Origin: Caulobacteraceae bacterium
Lineage (GTDB): Bacteria > Pseudomonadota > Alphaproteobacteria > Caulobacterales > Caulobacteraceae
Assembly (NCBI GenBank): GCA_030151985.1
Contig: JASLDZ010000151.1
Span: forward strand, 1-5,157
DNA length: 5,157 nt
Reading direction: 5' to 3'
The first letter of the stretch is position 1. Every line of letters starts with the position of its first letter. The notes beneath the pieces were generated by a model. The model was not told the DNA's origin. It searched no databases and saw nothing but the letters and a program-made list of their open reading frames with translations. The position numbers and the translations under genes are program-made. Positions 1 through 5,157 of the stretch are shown piece by piece.

Positions 1-734
1 CATCCGTCGACGAGCACGAAGAAGATCAGCTTGAACGGCAGGCTGACCACCACCGGCGGCAGCATCATCATCCCCATGCTGACGAGCACGCTCGCGACCA
101 CCAGGTCGATCACCAGGAAGGGGATGAACAGCAGGAAGCCGATCATGAAGGCGCGCTTCAGCTCGCTGATCATGAAGGCGGGCGTGACGACGGTCAGCGG
201 CGTCTCCTGCGCGGTGCGGGGGCGCGGCGTGTTGGACAGGCGCATGAAGAGCGCGAGGTCGTCGCGGTTCACCTGCCCCAGCATGAAGGTCTTCACCGGC
301 TGCGACGCCGCTCCGAACGCCTGCGGCAGCTCCATCTGGTGGTTGAGCAGGGGGCGAACGCCCGCGTTGTAGCTCTGGGTGAAGGTCGGCCCCATCACGA
401 TGGCGGTCAGGAAGAGGCTCAGCGAGACGATCACCGCATTGGGCGGGCTCTGCTGCAGGCCGAGCGCGGTGCGGAGCAGGCTCAGCACCACGGTGATGCG
501 CACGAAGCTCGTGGTCATCATCACGATGGAGGGGGCGAGGCTCAGCACCGTCAGGAGGCCGACGAGCTGCACCACCCGGTCGGTGAGCCCGGCGCCGGAG
601 CCCAGGTCCACGTTCAGCGCCTGCGCCATGGCCGCGGCCGGTCCGGTGAGGGCGACGAGCGTCGCGGCGAACGACAGTACCGCCGCGCGCTTCAGGTCGG
701 CGCGGCGGGGGAGAAGCGTACGGAGCTCACGCAT
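1..734 (-). CDS. fliP: Flagellar type III export gate protein FliP (3' end cut by window edge)
   Basis: FliP is a core subunit of the inner-membrane export gate (FliP-FliQ-FliR) through which flagellar rod, hook and filament proteins are secreted. The visible 244 residues begin with a basic start and a hydrophobic stretch (about residues 17-36) ending in AAAMAQA, which looks like a cleavable signal peptide, as known for FliP. Membrane segments follow at about 53-73, 100-117 and 195-240. Recognisable family blocks are TSFVRITVVLSLLR (75-88), the region around TPAFMISELKRAF (184-196), and the methionine-rich SMGMMMLPP (219-227). The last corresponds to the FliP methionine gasket that seals the closed gate. 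The sequence stops at LVDG (241-244), so about 15-20 C-terminal residues should lie outside the window. The ATG at 734-732 overlaps the end of fliO and has a strong GGAGG upstream, so translation is probably coupled to fliO. Identification is very secure. Confidence 0.96.
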   Translation of the reverse strand, partial: MRELRTLLPRRADLKRAAVLSFAATLVALTGPAAAMAQALNVDLGSGAGLTDRVVQLVGLLTVLSLAPSIVMMTTSFVRITVVLSLLRTALGLQQSPPNAVIVSLSLFLTAIVMGPTFTQSYNAGVRPLLNHQMELPQAFGAASQPVKTFMLGQVNRDDLALFMRLSNTPRPRTAQETPLTVVTPAFMISELKRAFMIGFLLFIPFLVIDLVVASVLVSMGMMMLPPVVVSLPFKLIFFVLVDG

Positions 735-1002
735 CGGCGCCGCCTCCGAGCGGGCGCACCGCCACCGTGCCGCCCTCGCCCAGGAGGAGCAGGCGCTCCT
801 GGCCGTCGCAGCTTACCAGCACCAGGCGGCGCTGCGGGTCGAGCGAGAGCGTCTCGATCACCTTCAGCCGGCGGTCGGCGGGACGCTTGGCGGCGAACAT
901 CCCCGCCGGCCCCCAGCGGCGGCCCGCGTAGGCGGCGAGGCCCACGAGCCCCAGGGTGACGACCAGCGCCAGGGCGGCGCGGACGAACGACAGCAGATCC
1001 AT
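727..1002 (-). CDS. fliO: Flagellar biosynthesis protein FliO
   Basis: FliO is a small membrane protein that helps FliP assemble into its ring during export-gate construction and is not part of the finished gate. The 91-residue product has one N-terminal membrane segment (about residues 5-26) followed by a basic stretch. A compact cytoplasmic domain follows, containing the FliO/FliZ-family pattern RLKVIETLSLDPQRRLVLVS (45-64) and then a GQERLLLLGEGG-like block (67-78). It is shorter than enterobacterial FliO, as is common in alphaproteobacteria. Its TGA at 729-727 lies within the first codons of fliP (8-base overlap), so the two genes form one unit. The start ATG at 1002-1000 has no strong Shine-Dalgarno sequence, but no better in-frame start is visible. 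Expression is probably driven from the shared divergent region that carries a CtrA-like box about 60 bases upstream. Confidence 0.9.
   Translation of the reverse strand: MDLLSFVRAALALVVTLGLVGLAAYAGRRWGPAGMFAAKRPADRRLKVIETLSLDPQRRLVLVSCDGQERLLLLGEGGTVAVRPLGGGADA
743..747 (-). promoter_or_regulatory. Ribosome binding site of fliP inside fliO
   Basis: On the minus strand GGAGG lies 8 bases before the ATG at 734-732. It sits within the last codons of fliO, and this spacing supports that ATG as the fliP start. Codon overlap plus an internal ribosome binding site suggests coupled translation of the two export-gate genes. Confidence 0.7.
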
Positions 1003-1063
1003 GAGGGGCCACGCTTCTGCGGGAGGGATTCGACGCTTCGCCTGCGACCCTGCCGCGCCCGTC

Positions 1064-1079
1064 CTAACGGCCCGTTAAC
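1064..1079. promoter_or_regulatory. CtrA-like binding box between divergent flagellar operons
   Basis: The sequence reads CTAA-N7-TTAAC on the plus strand and TTAA-N7-TTAGG on the minus strand, against the known CtrA consensus TTAA-N7-TTAAC. There is one mismatch in one half-site. The core is also a perfect 13-base inverted repeat, TAACGG-C-CCGTTA (1065-1077). CtrA is the cell-cycle response regulator that activates early flagellar genes in Caulobacter and relatives. The box lies in the only gap between fliO-fliP and flgB-flgC-fliE, which is where joint control would be expected. That it binds CtrA is inferred from pattern and position only. Confidence 0.6.
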
Positions 1080-1100
1080 CCTAGGCTCGGCAACTATGGC
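1075..1100 (+). promoter_or_regulatory. Possible flgB operon promoter
   Basis: TTAACC (1075-1080), the right half of the CtrA-like box, could serve as the -35 region. Twelve bases later ACTATGGC (1093-1100) partly matches the Caulobacter housekeeping -10 pattern GCTANAWC. Spacing of 10-14 bases is known for that sigma factor. The predicted start would lie just before the flgB ribosome binding site at 1108-1112, giving a very short leader. The -10 match is weak. Confidence 0.3.
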
Positions 1101-1120
1101 CGGGTTCAAGGACGCCCTCC

Positions 1121-1531
1121 ATGTCGCTCGACCAGATCCCGCTCTTCGCCATGCTCAAGTCGAAGATGGGCTACGAGACGCAGCGCCAGCGCGTGATCAG
1201 CCAGAACATCGCCAACGCCGACACCCCCGACTACGCGCCCAGCGACCTGAAGGCGTTCAGCTTCTCCGACAAGCTGCAGCTCGCCATGCCCGGCGTCTCT
1301 CCGGCGCGCACCAACGCCATGCACCTTGCGGGCCGGCCCGGCCGCCCCGCGGACACGCCCAAACCGCAGCTCGCGCCCGATTCGGAGGCGCGGCTCGACG
1401 GCAACCAGGTCGTGCTCGAGGAGCAGATGATGAAGATGAGCGACGCGCGCGCCGGCTACGACGCCGCCATCACCCTCTACCAGAACGCCATGACCATGCT
1501 GCGGACAGCCGCCAAGCGGCCCGGCGCGTGA
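1121..1531 (+). CDS. flgB: Flagellar proximal rod protein FlgB
   Basis: FlgB is one of the proximal rod subunits, exported through the flagellar type III gate and placed at the base of the drive shaft next to FliE. The 136-residue product is close to the usual family length (about 135-140). It carries the N-terminal rod signature SQNIANADTPDY (27-38), a variable middle (about 55-90), and a C-terminal helical region rich in Met, Ala and Gln (about 98-131, EEQMMKMSDARAGYDAAITL onward) that forms the other half of the coiled-coil rod fold. There is no cleavable signal peptide, as expected for a type III substrate. The ATG at 1121 is preceded by AAGGA (1108-1112) with 8 bases of spacing. It is the first gene of a three-gene unit with flgC and fliE, reading away from fliO-fliP. 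Confidence 0.95.
   Translation: MSLDQIPLFAMLKSKMGYETQRQRVISQNIANADTPDYAPSDLKAFSFSDKLQLAMPGVSPARTNAMHLAGRPGRPADTPKPQLAPDSEARLDGNQVVLEEQMMKMSDARAGYDAAITLYQNAMTMLRTAAKRPGA
1203..1225 (+). repeat. 23-base direct repeat, copy in flgB
   Basis: This stretch encodes the NIANADT rod signature of FlgB (with one flanking base) and is identical, base for base, to 1643-1665 in flgC. Both copies lie in the same codon phase. Protein-level conservation explains the amino-acid identity, but identity at every synonymous position is more than that requires. Confidence 0.85.
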
Positions 1532-1551
1532 CGAACGCAGGACGCTGAGCC

Positions 1552-1974
1552 ATGGCCGATCCCCCCCGCCCGCTCGACCCCTCCCAGGCGATCGCCGCCA
1601 CGGCGCTTCGCGCGCAGCAGCAGCGCATGCGGATCATCGCGGAGAACATCGCCAACGCCGACACCACCTCCACCGCCGGCGGCGGCGAGCCCTACCGCCG
1701 CCAGACCGCGATCTTCCAGCCGCTGGAGATGGAGGCGGGCGGCCAAGGCGTGCGCGTGGCGCGGGTGCAGGCCGACACGGCCCCCTTCAAAACCGAGTAC
1801 AACCCGCAGCACCCGGCCGCCGACGCCAAGGGCTATGTGAAGATGCCTAACGTCGACCCCCTCATCGAGGCCTTGGACATGAAGGAGGCGCAGCGCGCCT
1901 ACGAGGCCAACCTGTCGGTGATCGAGACGGCGCGGACGATGACCAGCCGCACCCTCGACATCCTGAAGAAGTGA
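1552..1974 (+). CDS. flgC: Flagellar proximal rod protein FlgC
   Basis: FlgC is a proximal rod subunit that stacks with FlgB and FlgF in the flagellar drive shaft. The 140-residue product has the N-terminal rod signature AENIANADT (30-38), followed by a glycine-rich linker and the FlgC-typical PYRRQTAIFQPL block (46-57). The conserved GYVKMPNVDPLIEALDM region (93-109) follows, and then the C-terminal helix RAYEANLSVIETARTMTSRTLDILKK (114 to the end). The last two blocks separate FlgC clearly from FlgB. The ATG at 1552 has AGGA at 1539-1542, 9 bases away, and lies 20 bases after the flgB stop. The TGA ends at 1974 and overlaps the probable ribosome binding site of fliE. Nothing appears truncated. 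Confidence 0.96.
   Translation: MADPPRPLDPSQAIAATALRAQQQRMRIIAENIANADTTSTAGGGEPYRRQTAIFQPLEMEAGGQGVRVARVQADTAPFKTEYNPQHPAADAKGYVKMPNVDPLIEALDMKEAQRAYEANLSVIETARTMTSRTLDILKK
1643..1665 (+). repeat. 23-base direct repeat, copy in flgC
   Basis: Exact match to 1203-1225 in flgB, with start points 440 bases apart and the same codon phase. It encodes the NIANADT signature of FlgC. Confidence 0.85.
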
Positions 1975-1985
1975 GGGCCTGAGCG

Positions 1986-2288
1986 ATGACCAGCGCGCTG
2001 CTCGCCGCCCGCGCCTACGCCGCCGTCCAGGGCGCCCCCTCCCCCGCCGCGCCGCGCGTGGCCGAACAGGGGCCGGACTTCGCGCAGATCCTGCAGCAGA
2101 GCATGGGCGACGCGGTCTCGGCCTCGCGCAACGCCGAGGCGCAGATGGCCGCGCACACGCAAGGCCGCGCGCAGCTTGTGGACGTGGTGACCGCCGTCGC
2201 CTCGGCGCAGTCGAGCCTGGAGACGGTGATGGCCGTGCGCGACCAGGTGATCAGCGCCTACCAAGAGATCATGCGGATGCCGATCTGA
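1986..2288 (+). CDS. fliE: Flagellar hook-basal body adapter protein FliE
   Basis: FliE links the MS ring and export gate to the proximal rod and is one of the first exported flagellar proteins. The 100-residue product has a variable, Ala/Pro-rich N-terminal third. A conserved helical C-terminal half follows, ending in SSLETVMAVRDQVISAYQEI and then MRMPI, the typical FliE terminus. Its length matches the family (about 100-110). The ATG at 1986 follows the flgC stop by 11 bases, with GAGGG (1973-1977) overlapping that stop, so expression is probably coupled to flgBC. It is the last gene of the plus-strand flagellar unit: the next gene, ispB, is on the other strand with its stop 9 bases away. 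The genes fliQ, fliR and flhB do not follow in this window. Confidence 0.95.
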   Translation: MTSALLAARAYAAVQGAPSPAAPRVAEQGPDFAQILQQSMGDAVSASRNAEAQMAAHTQGRAQLVDVVTAVASAQSSLETVMAVRDQVISAYQEIMRMPI

Positions 2289-2297
2289 CGCGGGAGC

Positions 2298-3308
2298 CTA
2301 GCTCCGGCGGCTGACGGCGAACTCGGCGAGCTCCTCCAGCGCCTCGCGCCAGGGGTCGCGCGGGAAGGCGGACAGCGCCCGCTTGGCGTCCTCGGCATAC
2401 CGGGCGGCCAGGTCCAGGGTGTCGGAATGACCGCCCGAGGCTGTCACCAGCTCGCGCGCGCGGCGGAAGTCGTCGTCGACCTGTTCGAGCCGGCCAACCG
2501 TGCGTTCCCAGAACGGCCGCTCGCGCGCGTCGCTGCGCTGCGCCGCCAGCAGGAGCGGCAGGGTGACCTTGCCCTCGCGGAAGTCGTCGCCGGCGTTCTT
2601 GCCGAGCGTCTCGCTCGCGCCGCCGTAGTCCAGCGCGTCGTCGGCGAGCTGGAAGGCCAGCCCCAACGCCATGCCGTAGTCGCGCAGCGCCTCGCACCGC
2701 ACCTCGGTCGCGCCGGCCGCCACCGCGCCCGCCTGGGCGGCGGCGGCGAACAGCTCGGCCGTCTTGCCGCGGATGATGTCCAGGTAGGTGGCCTGGTCGA
2801 GGTCGAGGTCGTGGGCGCGGGTGAGCTGCAGCACCTCGCCCTCGGCGATCACGCGGCTGGCGCGGGCCAGGATGCCGAGCGCCTGCAGGGAGCCGGTCTC
2901 CACCATCAGCTCGAAGGCGCGCGCGAACAGGAAGTCGCCCACCAGCACGCTGGAGGCGCCGCCCCAGATCAGGTGCGCGGCCACCTTGCCTCGGCGCAGC
3001 TGCGATCCGTCCACCACGTCGTCGTGCAGGAGGGTGGCGGTGTGGATGAACTCGACGGCGGCGGCGAGCTTGCGCGCCGCGTCGCCCCGCCCGCCCGCCA
3101 GCCGCGCGGCGGCGACCGTGATCAGCGGACGCAGACGCTTGCCGCCGGCGGCGACCAGATGCTCCGCCAGCGCCGGGATCAGCGGCACCTCACTCTGAAG
3201 ACGGGCGCGGATAAGGTCGTCCACACCCGCCATGTCGGCGTCGCAGAGCACGACCAGCCGGTCCGCCGAGGCGGCGCGGGGCGCCAGGAGGGCGGAGGCG
3301 GCGTCCAC
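2298..3308 (-). CDS. ispB: Long-chain polyprenyl diphosphate synthase (IspB type, quinone side chain)
   Basis: This trans-prenyltransferase extends farnesyl diphosphate with isopentenyl diphosphate to make the octa- to decaprenyl tail of ubiquinone. From the chosen start it has 336 residues. Visible motifs are GGKRLRP (55-61), the first aspartate-rich motif DDVVD (96-100), GKT (181-183), and FQLADDALDY (219-228) with the second aspartate-rich motif DDALD (223-227). These bind the diphosphates through magnesium. The residue five positions before the first motif is Ala (HTATLLHDD), which in this family leaves room for a long product. The exact chain length cannot be read; C50 would suit an alphaproteobacterium. 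GTG at 3308-3306 is chosen because GGGAG (3323-3319) precedes it by 10 bases and it gives the usual family length. The ATG at 3233-3231 would yield 311 residues. The same frame stays open far upstream, but only opposite the methyltransferase gene. Confidence 0.92.
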   Translation of the reverse strand: MDAASALLAPRAASADRLVVLCDADMAGVDDLIRARLQSEVPLIPALAEHLVAAGGKRLRPLITVAAARLAGGRGDAARKLAAAVEFIHTATLLHDDVVDGSQLRRGKVAAHLIWGGASSVLVGDFLFARAFELMVETGSLQALGILARASRVIAEGEVLQLTRAHDLDLDQATYLDIIRGKTAELFAAAAQAGAVAAGATEVRCEALRDYGMALGLAFQLADDALDYGGASETLGKNAGDDFREGKVTLPLLLAAQRSDARERPFWERTVGRLEQVDDDFRRARELVTASGGHSDTLDLAARYAEDAKRALSAFPRDPWREALEELAEFAVSRRS

Positions 3309-3389
3309 GCGAACTGGGCTCCCATCTGCACGCGGCGGTGGCGCGGCGGCGTCTGCGCGTTCAGATAACGCGCCGACGCCCGATCCGCC
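3309..3389. other. 81-base divergent gap between ispB and the methyltransferase gene
   Basis: This short gap must hold the start signals of two divergent genes. A minus-strand TTATCT (3368-3363) could be a -10 element for ispB, but no good -35 partner is visible. No clear plus-strand promoter or Shine-Dalgarno sequence is seen before the ATG at 3390. No CtrA-like box is present. Confidence 0.3.
3319..3323 (-). promoter_or_regulatory. Probable ribosome binding site setting the ispB GTG start
   Basis: On the minus strand GGGAG lies 10 bases before GTG 3308-3306. It is the main sequence reason for preferring this GTG over the later in-frame ATG at 3233-3231. Confidence 0.45.
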
Positions 3390-4163
3390 ATGCCGGAAAC
3401 CCTCTTGACCGACACGCCGCCCGCCGAACACGCCACCCGAGATGCGGTGCTGAGCGGCCGCGCGACCCTCTGGCAGCCGCGCGACGGCTACCGCGCCGGC
3501 ATGGACGCCGCGTTGCTGGCGGCGGCCCTGTCGCTTCGTGCGGGAAGCCGGGCACTGGAGGCGGGATGCGGCGCGGGCGCGGCGCTGGTGCAGGCGGCCC
3601 TGCGCCACCCGGACGTGACGTTCTCGGGCGTAGAGCGCGACCCGGAGGCGCGCACTCTGGCCGACCGCAATTTGATGGAAAACGGGCTCGCCGCCCGCGT
3701 GTCCGTGCGTTCGGGCGACGTCGGCGACGGCTTCCGCGCCCTGGGCGAGACTCCATTCGACGCCGCCTTCGCCAACCCACCCTTCTTCGACGACCCCTCC
3801 GCCCTGCGCGCGCCCAAGCCGGGCAAGCGGGGCGCGTGGATGGCCGACGACGGGCTTGCGGCCTGGACGGGCTTCCTGCTCGACGCGGTGCGCGATGGGG
3901 GCGCGGTCACGCTGATCCACCGCGCCGACCGCCTGGCCGACATCCTGGTCGCGCTGGCGCCTCGCGCGGGCGGCGTCCGCATTCGTCCGGTGCAGCCCTT
4001 CGCCGACGCCCACGCCAAGCGCGTGCTCGTGCGGGCTGTGAGGGGCGCCCGCGCTCCGCTGGCGTTGCTGCCGTCCCTGGTCCTGCACGAACGGGACGGC
4101 GGTCGACACACGGCGCGAGCCGACGCGATCCTGCGAGGCGACGCTTCACTGCACTGGGCCTAG
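3390..4163 (+). CDS. trmN6: TrmN6/YfiC-type tRNA1(Val) adenine-37 N6-methyltransferase
   Basis: This is a class I S-adenosylmethionine-dependent methyltransferase that probably methylates the N6 amino group of an adenine in RNA. In E. coli the homologue YfiC/TrmN6 acts on A37 of tRNA1(Val). The 257-residue product has the family entry block QPRDGYRAGMDAALLAA (29-45) and SAM-binding motif I, LEAGCGAG (56-63). An acidic residue lies in GVERDP (E82, expected to bind the ribose). Catalytic motif IV is NPPFF (129-133), the N-P-P-F/Y type used for amino-group methylation, and a Lys/Arg-rich C-terminal part follows. The start ATG at 3390 lacks an obvious ribosome binding site, but the N-terminal length suits the family. 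It is divergent from ispB and convergent with the next gene. The methyltransferase class is certain; the tRNA target is inferred from family resemblance. Confidence 0.8.
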   Translation: MPETLLTDTPPAEHATRDAVLSGRATLWQPRDGYRAGMDAALLAAALSLRAGSRALEAGCGAGAALVQAALRHPDVTFSGVERDPEARTLADRNLMENGLAARVSVRSGDVGDGFRALGETPFDAAFANPPFFDDPSALRAPKPGKRGAWMADDGLAAWTGFLLDAVRDGGAVTLIHRADRLADILVALAPRAGGVRIRPVQPFADAHAKRVLVRAVRGARAPLALLPSLVLHERDGGRHTARADAILRGDASLHWA

Positions 4164-4166
4164 AGC

Positions 4167-4727
4167 TTATTCGGCGTAGAGCTGCAGCGCCTGCAGGCAG
4201 AGCTCCAGGCCCGCGGTCTCGGCGAACGGGTCCGGCGTGACGATCACGTAGAAGCGGCGCGCCTCCGCCCACAGCATCAGCGTCTCGGGGAACCCCATGT
4301 CCTCGACCCCCGCGCCGTCGGGATCGGTCCAGCGCCCGTCGGCACCCTCCTCCGCGCCGATCCACGCCTGCACGCGGCCCAGCACGTCGGCCTCCGCTTC
4401 GTCGGTGACGTTGGCGTAGGCGAAGACCGGCTTGCCGAGCGCGGCGGCGAACCCGACCTCGAACGCCGTCGAGGCGTCGGCGGACGGGCCGCGCCAGGGC
4501 GACAGGTTGGCGATCACCGCATCGGCCTCGCGCAGGCGGGCCAGGGTGTCGGCGTAGGCGACGCGGGCGGCGATCTCGTCGCGCTCGGCAGAAACGTCCG
4601 GTGCGACCGGGCCCGAGGGGGCGAAGCCCGCCGCCTCCACCCGAGCGCGCTTGGCCGTGAGCAGAGCGGCGGCGTCCGGCGCCTGCGCATCAGGTCCGGC
4701 CAGGTAGACGGTCTCGATCCGGCGCAT
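4167..4727 (-). CDS. Nucleoside 2-deoxyribosyltransferase-family protein
   Basis: Characterised members of this family move deoxyribose between nucleobases, or hydrolyse nucleoside/nucleotide N-glycosidic bonds, through a catalytic glutamate. The 186-residue product shows the family's Rossmann-like pattern: an initial strand VYLAGP (7-12), the ADAVIANLSPWRGPSAD block (68-84), and TAFEVGFAAALGKPVFAY (87-104). E90 in FEVGFA sits where the nucleophilic Glu is expected, and D69 and N74 are also at conserved places. A C-terminal helix around FPETLMLW (145-152) and the end of the protein complete the fold. The ATG at 4727-4725 has AGGTG (4739-4735) 7 bases upstream. The gene is soluble-looking, with no signal peptide. 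Its stop lies 3 bases from the methyltransferase stop on the other strand. The substrate cannot be told from sequence, and a nucleotide hydrolase role is also possible. Confidence 0.8.
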   Translation of the reverse strand: MRRIETVYLAGPDAQAPDAAALLTAKRARVEAAGFAPSGPVAPDVSAERDEIAARVAYADTLARLREADAVIANLSPWRGPSADASTAFEVGFAAALGKPVFAYANVTDEAEADVLGRVQAWIGAEEGADGRWTDPDGAGVEDMGFPETLMLWAEARRFYVIVTPDPFAETAGLELCLQALQLYAE

Positions 4728-4777
4728 GGGCGCGCACCTGCGCCGGGGCTCCCCGCCGCGTCAAGGCGCGCCGCCCG

Positions 4778-5157
4778 TCAGGTCTTCGGCGCGGCCTCCG
4801 TCGCTTGGTCGGGGGCGCCGATGTCGATGATCGCCTTCCAGGTGCCCTTGGCGTCCTTGCGCCAGACGGTGACGTAGCGCCCCGTGACGAGCACCTTGTC
4901 AGCCCCCTTGGGCGTGTAGCTCCAGACACCCCACACCGCGCCCATGTCGCCGCCGGCGGACGCGAACACCTCGGACGGCGCCCAGGCCAGCCGGCCGCCG
5001 TCGCCGTGGGACCGCGCGATCGCCTCGACCCCGCGCAGCGGATCGCCGCCGTCGAAGGCGCGGCCGTCGGCCGGATCGACGTACTCGCGGAACGCCGCTT
5101 CCGCGCCCGCCGAGAGCGACCGCGCGGCGAACGCCCGCTCGGCCGCCAGGAGCGAGG
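4778..5157 (-). CDS. DUF4440/SnoaL-like (NTF2-fold) protein, N-terminus outside window
   Basis: The frame is open from the window edge to a TGA at 4780-4778, giving 125 visible residues. The pattern is that of small NTF2-fold proteins of the DUF4440/SnoaL-like group. An N-terminal helix (LLAAERAFAARSLSAGAEAAFREYV) is followed by a loop with FDGGDPLRGVEAI, and then by curved-sheet strands LAWAPSEVFAS, GAVWGVWSYT, VLVTGRYVTVWRKD and GTWKAIIDIG. The repeated Trp/Tyr strands and the final W-K-x-I-x-D-I-G are typical. Its start, and any signal peptide, lie beyond 5157; the GTG at 4969 is an internal codon, not a start. The function is unknown: the fold serves both enzymes and binding proteins. It is on the same strand as the deoxyribosyltransferase-like gene, 50 bases upstream of it, so the two could be co-transcribed. 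Confidence 0.75.
   Translation of the reverse strand, partial: SLLAAERAFAARSLSAGAEAAFREYVDPADGRAFDGGDPLRGVEAIARSHGDGGRLAWAPSEVFASAGGDMGAVWGVWSYTPKGADKVLVTGRYVTVWRKDAKGTWKAIIDIGAPDQATEAAPKT

Noticed and set aside
379..1548. Long plus-strand open frame opposite fliP and fliO, running into flgB
   Set aside because: The translation is Arg/Ala-rich without domains, and the opposite strand and flgB's own frame carry convincing FliP, FliO and FlgB proteins.
2293..2305. Small inverted repeat GGAGC-CTA-GCTCC between fliE and ispB as a bidirectional terminator
   Set aside because: The stem is only 5 base pairs with a 3-base loop, it includes the ispB stop codon, and there is no T-run on either side.
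2427..3368. Plus-strand 313-codon open frame opposite ispB
   Set aside because: It is a shadow of the synthase gene: its composition is His/Arg/Gly-rich with no motif, while the minus strand has both aspartate-rich motifs.
3309..4109. Long minus-strand open frame continuous with ispB, which would give a 603-residue protein
   Set aside because: It lies entirely opposite the methyltransferase gene, which has clear SAM-binding and NPPFF motifs. Its upstream translation is low-complexity, Arg/Ala/Gly-rich with no recognisable domain, and it is expected from few stop codons at high GC.
4744..4755. CGGGG-CT-CCCCG inverted repeat upstream of the deoxyribosyltransferase-like gene as a terminator or operator
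   Set aside because: The two-base loop would force the stem to open, no T-run follows, and short GC palindromes are expected at this base composition.
4778..4969. Independent 63-residue gene starting at GTG 4969
   Set aside because: The frame is open upstream to the window edge and the upstream residues continue the DUF4440/SnoaL-like fold, so this is an internal codon of a larger gene.
1..5157. Search for mobile elements, CRISPR, tRNA, riboswitch or defence-type systems
   Set aside because: No transposase, terminal inverted repeats, spaced repeats, cloverleaf or toxin-antitoxin pair could be recognised. Base composition is uniform and nearly all sequence is accounted for by housekeeping and flagellar genes.

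Overview
This is a very GC-rich, densely packed chromosomal window. It looks like an alphaproteobacterium, most probably of the Caulobacterales (Caulobacter, Phenylobacterium, Brevundimonas and relatives). The evidence is the divergent fliO-fliP / flgB-flgC-fliE arrangement, a CtrA-like box (CTAA-N7-TTAAC) between the two flagellar units, and a long-chain polyprenyl diphosphate synthase next to a TrmN6-type methyltransferase. The genus assignment is inference. No mobile element, CRISPR array, tRNA or rRNA was seen, and no stretch longer than 300 bases lacks a gene.

Layout. Positions 1-1002, minus strand: fliO then fliP, overlapping by 8 bases; fliP loses its last residues at the window edge. 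Both are parts of, or assembly factors for, the flagellar type III export gate. Positions 1003-1120: a divergent regulatory region with the CtrA-like box. Positions 1121-2288, plus strand: flgB, flgC and fliE, tightly spaced and each with a plausible ribosome binding site. They encode the proximal rod and the adapter joining it to the MS ring and export gate. The five flagellar genes therefore belong to one early stage of assembly, and a shared divergent control region fits that.

Positions 2298-3308, minus strand: ispB-type polyprenyl diphosphate synthase (quinone side chain), probably starting at GTG, with its 3' end 9 bases from fliE. Positions 3390-4163, plus strand: a TrmN6/YfiC-type N6-adenine methyltransferase divergent from ispB. 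Positions 4167-4727, minus strand: a nucleoside 2-deoxyribosyltransferase-family protein, convergent with the methyltransferase with 3 bases between stop codons. Positions 4778-5157, minus strand: the C-terminal part of a DUF4440/SnoaL-like (NTF2-fold) protein whose start lies beyond the window.

Overall this is ordinary core genome. I found no convincing undescribed system. The points most worth checking are the CtrA-like box, a 23-base exact repeat shared in frame by flgB and flgC, and the unknown substrate of the deoxyribosyltransferase-like protein.
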